Both the position numbers and the translations under genes were made by a program. From assembly GCF_900105335.1 (NCBI RefSeq), contig NZ_LT629770.1:1674001-1738000 (forward strand): a stretch of 64,000 nt of DNA. Direction: 5' to 3'. Source of the stretch: Microbacterium paraoxydans (GTDB lineage: Bacteria > Actinomycetota > Actinomycetes > Actinomycetales > Microbacteriaceae). Numbering within the stretch: the stretch's first letter is position 1; every line of letters starts with the position of its first letter. A model generated the notes under the pieces. That model was not told the DNA's origin. It made no database searches and saw nothing but the letters and a program-made list of their open reading frames with translations. Shown here in pieces: positions 60,182 to 64,000 of the stretch.

Positions 60182-61090
60182 GTGCTCGACGTCCATCGCC
60201 TGCGTCTGTTGGTGGAGCTGTCACGCCGCGGCACGCTCTCTGCCGTGGCCGATGCGCTGTCCTACAGCAAGGCCTCCGTGTCGCAGCAGCTCGCCGCGCT
60301 GGAGCGTGATGTCGGGGTGCCGCTGCTGCGTCGGGTCGGTCGCGGCGTGCAGTTCACGCCGCAGGGGAACGTCCTGGTGGCCGAGGCCATCGGCATCCTC
60401 GATCAGCTCGAGCACGCCCAGGTCGCCGTCGCCGAATCGCTCACCGAGGTGACCGGCACCGTGCGCCTCGCGGTGTTCCAGTCCACCGCGCACTCCCTGC
60501 TGCCCCGCGCCCTCGCAGCCCTCGGCGCGCGCCACCCCGCCCTGCGCGTCGAGGTGACCGAGCGGGATCCGGAGTCCGGGCTGGTGGGCGTCTCGAGCCG
60601 CGACTACGACCTCATCCTCGCGGAGCAGTATCCGGGCCATACGCGTCCCATCCACGCCGACCTCGACCGCGTGGTGCTCGCCCACGACGCCATCGCCCTC
60701 GCCCGGCGTCCGGGAGCGTCGGAATCCGCCGATCCCGTCGCTGCCCTGTGGGCGACCCGCGCCGAGCCGTGGGTGCTCGAACCCGCCGGGACCGCCTCCC
60801 GCGCGTGGGCCGAGCAGCTCTGCCGCACCGCCGGGTTCGAGCCCGACGTGCGCTTCGAGCTGGCCGACCTCACCGCGCACGTCCGGCTCATCCACGCGGG
60901 ACTCGCGGTCGGGCTGCTCCCCGAGCTCGTGTGGGCCGGCGACACCCCGACGGTCGACCTCGCCCCGCTCCCGCAGGAGCCGCGCCGGGAGATCTTCTCC
61001 TCCGCGCGCCGGGTCTCCGCGGACGCCCCGTCGATCCGCGCCGTCCGCGCCGCGCTCGCCGACGCCGCCTCCCGCAACCTCCTGGACTGA
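60182..61090 (+). CDS. LysR-family regulator, probably of putA
   Basis: 302 residues: the N-terminal helix-turn-helix LDVHRLRLLVELSRRGTLSA, VADALSYSKASVSQQLAALE, then two periplasmic-binding-like lobes (TGTVRLAVFQSTAHSLLPRAL; HVRLIHAGLAVGLLPELVW). GTG start at 60182. The leader after the -10 at 60117-60122 is about 50 bases. The divergent position suggests control of proline catabolism, with proline or a product as ligand. The function is inferred from position only. Confidence 0.9.
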   Translation: MLDVHRLRLLVELSRRGTLSAVADALSYSKASVSQQLAALERDVGVPLLRRVGRGVQFTPQGNVLVAEAIGILDQLEHAQVAVAESLTEVTGTVRLAVFQSTAHSLLPRALAALGARHPALRVEVTERDPESGLVGVSSRDYDLILAEQYPGHTRPIHADLDRVVLAHDAIALARRPGASESADPVAALWATRAEPWVLEPAGTASRAWAEQLCRTAGFEPDVRFELADLTAHVRLIHAGLAVGLLPELVWAGDTPTVDLAPLPQEPRREIFSSARRVSADAPSIRAVRAALADAASRNLLD

Positions 61091-61189
61091 CGCGAACCGA
61101 CTTCCGGGAATATGCATGCACATGCATCGGTTCATCCCCCGTGTACCCGGACGACGGCGTCCGATCCCCTCCGTCCGAAAGGCACTTCC

Positions 61190-61777
61190 GTGAGCACTCC
61201 CGTCATCGACCGCACCGCCCCGACCGAGCACCCCGTCCTCGACGTCCTCGCCGGCCGCTGGAGCCCCCGCGCGTACGACGCGCAGCACCCGATCGACGAG
61301 GCCAAGCTCGCCACCGCCCTCGAGGCCGCCCGCTGGAGCCCCTCCGCCAACAACATCCAGCCCTGGCGCTTCATCGTCGCCCGCCGCGGCACCGCCCTGC
61401 ACGCCCAGATCGTCGACGCGCTCATGGGCTTCAACCAGGCCTGGGCCGGCAACGCGGCCGTCCTCGTCGTCGCGATCGCCGAGACCGCGACCGCCGACGG
61501 CACGCCGATCAGCCACGCGTTCTACGACCTCGGCCAGGCCGTGGCGCACTTCTCCGTGCAGGCCCACCACGACGGCCTCGTCGTGCACCAGATGAGCGGC
61601 TTCGACCCCGAGGTCGTCCGCGAGTTCGCCGACCTCGAGCCCCGCTTCACCCCCGCCACCGTCATCGCCGTCGGCGAGTTCGGCGACATCGAGGCTTTGC
61701 CGGAGGTGCTGCAGGAGCGCGAGGTCGCCCCGCGGGTGCGCCGTCCGATCGCGGAGACGGTCGTCCTCAGCGCCTGA
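61190..61777 (+). CDS. Nitroreductase-family flavoprotein
   Basis: 195 residues: RWSPRAYDAQHPIDEAKLAT, EAARWSPSANNIQPWRFIVA (FMN-binding Arg/Ser/Asn) and LGQAVAHFSVQAHHDGLVVH, with a C-terminal RRPIAETVV. It reduces nitro compounds, quinones or flavin using NAD(P)H; the substrate is unknown. GTG 61190 has AAGG upstream. A hairpin terminator follows. Confidence 0.9.
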   Translation: MSTPVIDRTAPTEHPVLDVLAGRWSPRAYDAQHPIDEAKLATALEAARWSPSANNIQPWRFIVARRGTALHAQIVDALMGFNQAWAGNAAVLVVAIAETATADGTPISHAFYDLGQAVAHFSVQAHHDGLVVHQMSGFDPEVVREFADLEPRFTPATVIAVGEFGDIEALPEVLQEREVAPRVRRPIAETVVLSA

Positions 61778-61790
61778 GCATCGACACACG

Positions 61791-61826
61791 AAAGGCCCGG
61801 TATGCGTGATGCATACCGGGCCTTTT
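61791..61826. terminator. Bidirectional hairpin terminator
   Basis: AAAGGCCCGGTATGC (61791-61805) pairs perfectly with GCATACCGGGCCTTT (61811-61825) around GTGAT. It has A residues on one side and T residues on the other, so it can end both convergent transcripts (nitroreductase and clpB). Confidence 0.92.
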
Positions 61827-61845
61827 CGCGGTGCGCCGAGGCCGC

Positions 61846-64000
61846 TCAGTCGTCGAGCAGCTCGGCCTCGATCACGTCGTCCTCGTCCTCGGGCTCCGGC
61901 TCCGGCGTCGTCGCGGTGAGCACGAGGCCCGTGCCGTCGGCCGCCACGTCCACCCGGACGGTGTCGCCGTCGTGCACGCCGCCCGAGAGGAGGGCGGTCG
62001 CCAGCTTGTTCTGCACCTCGGTCTGGATGAGGCGACGCAGCGGGCGGGCGCCGAACACCGGGTCGTACCCGCGCTCGGCCAGCCACGACCGCGCCCCGGG
62101 AGTGACCGCGAGCGTGAGGCGACGGTCGCGCAGCCGGTCGTGCAGCTGGTCGACCGACAGCTCCACGATCTGCGCGAGATCGTCTTCGGTGAGCGCCTGG
62201 AACATCACGATGTCGTCGAGACGGTTGAGGAACTCCGGCCGGAACGCCTGGCGCACGAGGGCCATCACCTGCTCCCGCTTCTCCTCCACGGAGAGCACGG
62301 GGTCGATGAGGATCGGCGAGCCCAGGTTGGAGGTCAGGATGAGGATCACGTTCGAGAAGTCGACCGTGCGCCCCTGCCCGTCCGTCAGCCGTCCGTCGTC
62401 GAGCACCTGCAGCAGCACGTCGAACACCTCGGGGTGCGCCTTCTCGACCTCGTCGAGCAGGATCACGCTGTACGGACGACGGCGCACGGCCTCGGTCAGC
62501 TGACCGCCCTGCTCGTAGCCGACGTACCCGGGAGGGGCGCCGACGAGCCGGGAGACCGAGTGCTTCTCGCCGTACTCCGACATGTCGATGCGCACCATGG
62601 CGTGCTCGTCGTCGAAGAGGAACTGCGCGAGCGCCTTGGCCAGCTCGGTCTTCCCGACACCGGTCGGGCCGAGGAACAGGAACGAGCCGGTGGGGCGACC
62701 GGGATCGCTGATGCCCGCGCGCGAGCGGCGCACCGCGTCGGACACGGCCTTGACGGCGTCCTTCTGGCCGATGAGGCGCTTGCCGAGCTCGTTCTCCAGG
62801 TGCAGGAGCTTCTCGCTCTCCCCCTGCAGCAGCCGCCCGACGGGAATGCCGGTCCAGGCCGCGATCACGGCCGCGATGTCCTCCTCGGTGACCTGCTCGT
62901 TCACCATGCGCGGTTCGCTCGAGGCCGTGGCCTCGGCCTGCTCGGCTTCGGCGATGTCGCGCTCCAGGCGCTTGATCGTCTCGTACTCGAGCTTCGACGC
63001 CTTCGTGTAGTCGGCGTTGCGCATGGCGAGGTCGCGCTGGGTGATCGCGTCGTCGAGCTGCTTCTTCAGCTCTCCGACCCGGTTCAGGCCCTGCCGCTCC
63101 CGCGCCCAGCGGGCCTCGAGTCCGGCCAGCTCCTTCTCGAGTTCGACGAGGTGCTCGCGGAGGGTGCCGAGACGCTCCTTGGACGCGGCGTCCTTCTCCC
63201 GCTTGAGCGCGAGCTCCTCCAGCTTCAGCCGGTCGACCTGACGCTTGAGCTGGTCGATCTCGACGGGAGAGGAGTCGATCTCCATCTTCAGACGAGACAT
63301 CGACTCGTCGATCAGGTCGATGGCCTTGTCCGGCAGCTGCCGCGCGGGCAGGTAGCGGTTGGAGAGGGAGGCCGCGGCCACGAGCGCGCTGTCGGAGATG
63401 GTCACCCCGTGGTGCGCCTCATAACGCCCCTTGAGCCCGCGGAGGATCGCGATCGTGTCCTCGACCGTCGGCTCGCCCACGTACACCTGCTGGAAGCGTC
63501 GCTCGAGGGCGGCGTCCTTCTCGATGAACTCGCGGTACTCGTTGAGCGTGGTGGCGCCGATGAGCCGCAGCTCGCCGCGGGCCAGCATCGGCTTGAGCAT
63601 GTTCGAGGCCGCGACCGAGCCCTCGCCGCCGCCCGCGCCCATGAGCACGTGCAGCTCGTCGATGAACGTGATGACCTGGCCGTCCGACTCGGTGATCTCC
63701 TTGAGCACCTGCTTCAGGCGCTCCTCGAACTGGCCGCGGTACATCGCACCCGCGACGAGCGCGGAGATGTCGAGCGAGACGAGCTCCTTGTCCTTGAGGG
63801 ACTCGGCGACGTCGCCCGCGACGATGCGCTGCGCGAGGCCTTCGACCACCGCGGTCTTGCCGACGCCGGGCTCACCGATCAGCACCGGGTTGTTCTTGGT
63901 ACGGCGGGTGAGCACCTGGCTGACGCGCCGGATCTCACTGTCCCGTCCGATGACGGGGTCGAGCTTGCCCTCGCGGGCACGGTCAGTCAGGTTGATGCCG
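61846..64000 (-). CDS. clpB: ATP-dependent chaperone ClpB (partial, N-terminus outside window)
   Basis: About 717 C-terminal residues. First AAA domain: [20 protein letters not shown] (Walker A), [13 protein letters not shown] (Walker B); a long coiled-coil middle domain ([20 protein letters not shown]); second AAA domain: [18 protein letters not shown] and [20 protein letters not shown]. The middle domain separates it from ClpC/ClpA. It disaggregates proteins with DnaK after stress. The tail is acidic ([19 protein letters not shown]). The N-terminal domain and promoter lie beyond 64000, so heat-shock control elements cannot be judged. Confidence 0.96.
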   Translation of the reverse strand, partial: GINLTDRAREGKLDPVIGRDSEIRRVSQVLTRRTKNNPVLIGEPGVGKTAVVEGLAQRIVAGDVAESLKDKELVSLDISALVAGAMYRGQFEERLKQVLKEITESDGQVITFIDELHVLMGAGGGEGSVAASNMLKPMLARGELRLIGATTLNEYREFIEKDAALERRFQQVYVGEPTVEDTIAILRGLKGRYEAHHGVTISDSALVAAASLSNRYLPARQLPDKAIDLIDESMSRLKMEIDSSPVEIDQLKRQVDRLKLEELALKREKDAASKERLGTLREHLVELEKELAGLEARWARERQGLNRVGELKKQLDDAITQRDLAMRNADYTKASKLEYETIKRLERDIAEAEQAEATASSEPRMVNEQVTEEDIAAVIAAWTGIPVGRLLQGESEKLLHLENELGKRLIGQKDAVKAVSDAVRRSRAGISDPGRPTGSFLFLGPTGVGKTELAKALAQFLFDDEHAMVRIDMSEYGEKHSVSRLVGAPPGYVGYEQGGQLTEAVRRRPYSVILLDEVEKAHPEVFDVLLQVLDDGRLTDGQGRTVDFSNVILILTSNLGSPILIDPVLSVEEKREQVMALVRQAFRPEFLNRLDDIVMFQALTEDDLAQIVELSVDQLHDRLRDRRLTLAVTPGARSWLAERGYDPVFGARPLRRLIQTEVQNKLATALLSGGVHDGDTVRVDVAADGTGLVLTATTPEPEPEDEDDVIEAELLDD

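Noticed and set aside
1..64000. tRNA, rRNA, transposase or integrase genes
   Set aside because: Gaps between genes were read on both strands by eye; no cloverleaf-like or rRNA sequence and no DDE or recombinase protein was recognised. A tRNAscan and Rfam search would be decisive.

Overview
The window is a high-GC (about 70 percent), gene-dense actinobacterial chromosome segment. Gene content and the style of the translation starts fit Microbacterium or a close relative in Microbacteriaceae; this is inferred from protein character, not from a marker gene. It holds about 60 protein genes, the first and last cut by the window edges. I see no rRNA, tRNA, CRISPR array, transposase or integrase, so it reads as core chromosome with local rearrangements.

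Layout. 1-3.2 kb: heterodimeric ABC exporter pair. 3.2-8.2 kb: membrane protein plus GntR regulator, 3-hydroxyisobutyryl-CoA hydrolase-like enzyme, and an ABC ATPase with a very long acidic tail. 8.5-20.1 kb: a heme cluster of the coproporphyrin-dependent type (hemQ-hemC-hemD-hemB-hemL, cgoX, hemE, divergent hemA), interrupted by a small envelope-protein operon and an ArsR/SDR pair. 20-26 kb: methyltransferase, DNA glycosylase, truncated DUF1801 gene, ABC-F factor with a possible attenuator leader, glycyl-tRNA synthetase. 26-39 kb: peptide and drug transporters, acetyltransferase-like and HIT-like proteins, a class A beta-lactamase relative lacking catalytic residues, M13 peptidase, MATE pump, a coiled-coil membrane protein, SpoU methyltransferase, and an Nramp transporter under two DtxR/MntR-type boxes. 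39-45 kb: NhaC antiporter and amidohydrolase facing a TetR regulator across a perfect dyad, a DtxR-family regulator, HAD phosphatase, YdeI-like protein. 45-51 kb: anhydroMurNAc kinase, a second coiled-coil membrane protein, ROK kinase, pyrE, exonuclease III, Cof-type phosphatase, MFS pump. 51-56 kb: a sortase-type repeat surface protein and a histidine kinase/ABC locus with a deletion junction. 56-64 kb: bifunctional PutA with divergent LysR regulator, nitroreductase, clpB.

The most informative unexplained signals are structural. Four dispersed repeat families occur here: A (TTCGAATCGC hairpins), B (GAGACCCC hairpins), C (CATCAGGC/GCCTGATG clusters) and D (a short TTCGACARGCTCAGGGACC tag, several copies inside genes and always read in the same frame). 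Families A-C lie at gene 3' ends, usually within a few bases of a stop codon. About 19 genes start 6-7 bases after a -10-like hexamer (TAGGCT, TAGCCT, CAGACT and similar), which points to widespread leaderless transcription. Gene-level oddities are the histidine kinase/ABC ATPase deletion junction, the catalytically degenerate beta-lactamase fold, two small membrane proteins with in-frame tandem repeats of different period, and a methyltransferase gene bracketed by a decayed and an intact copy of a glycosylase 5' end. I find no single cluster that I can defend as a new multi-gene system.
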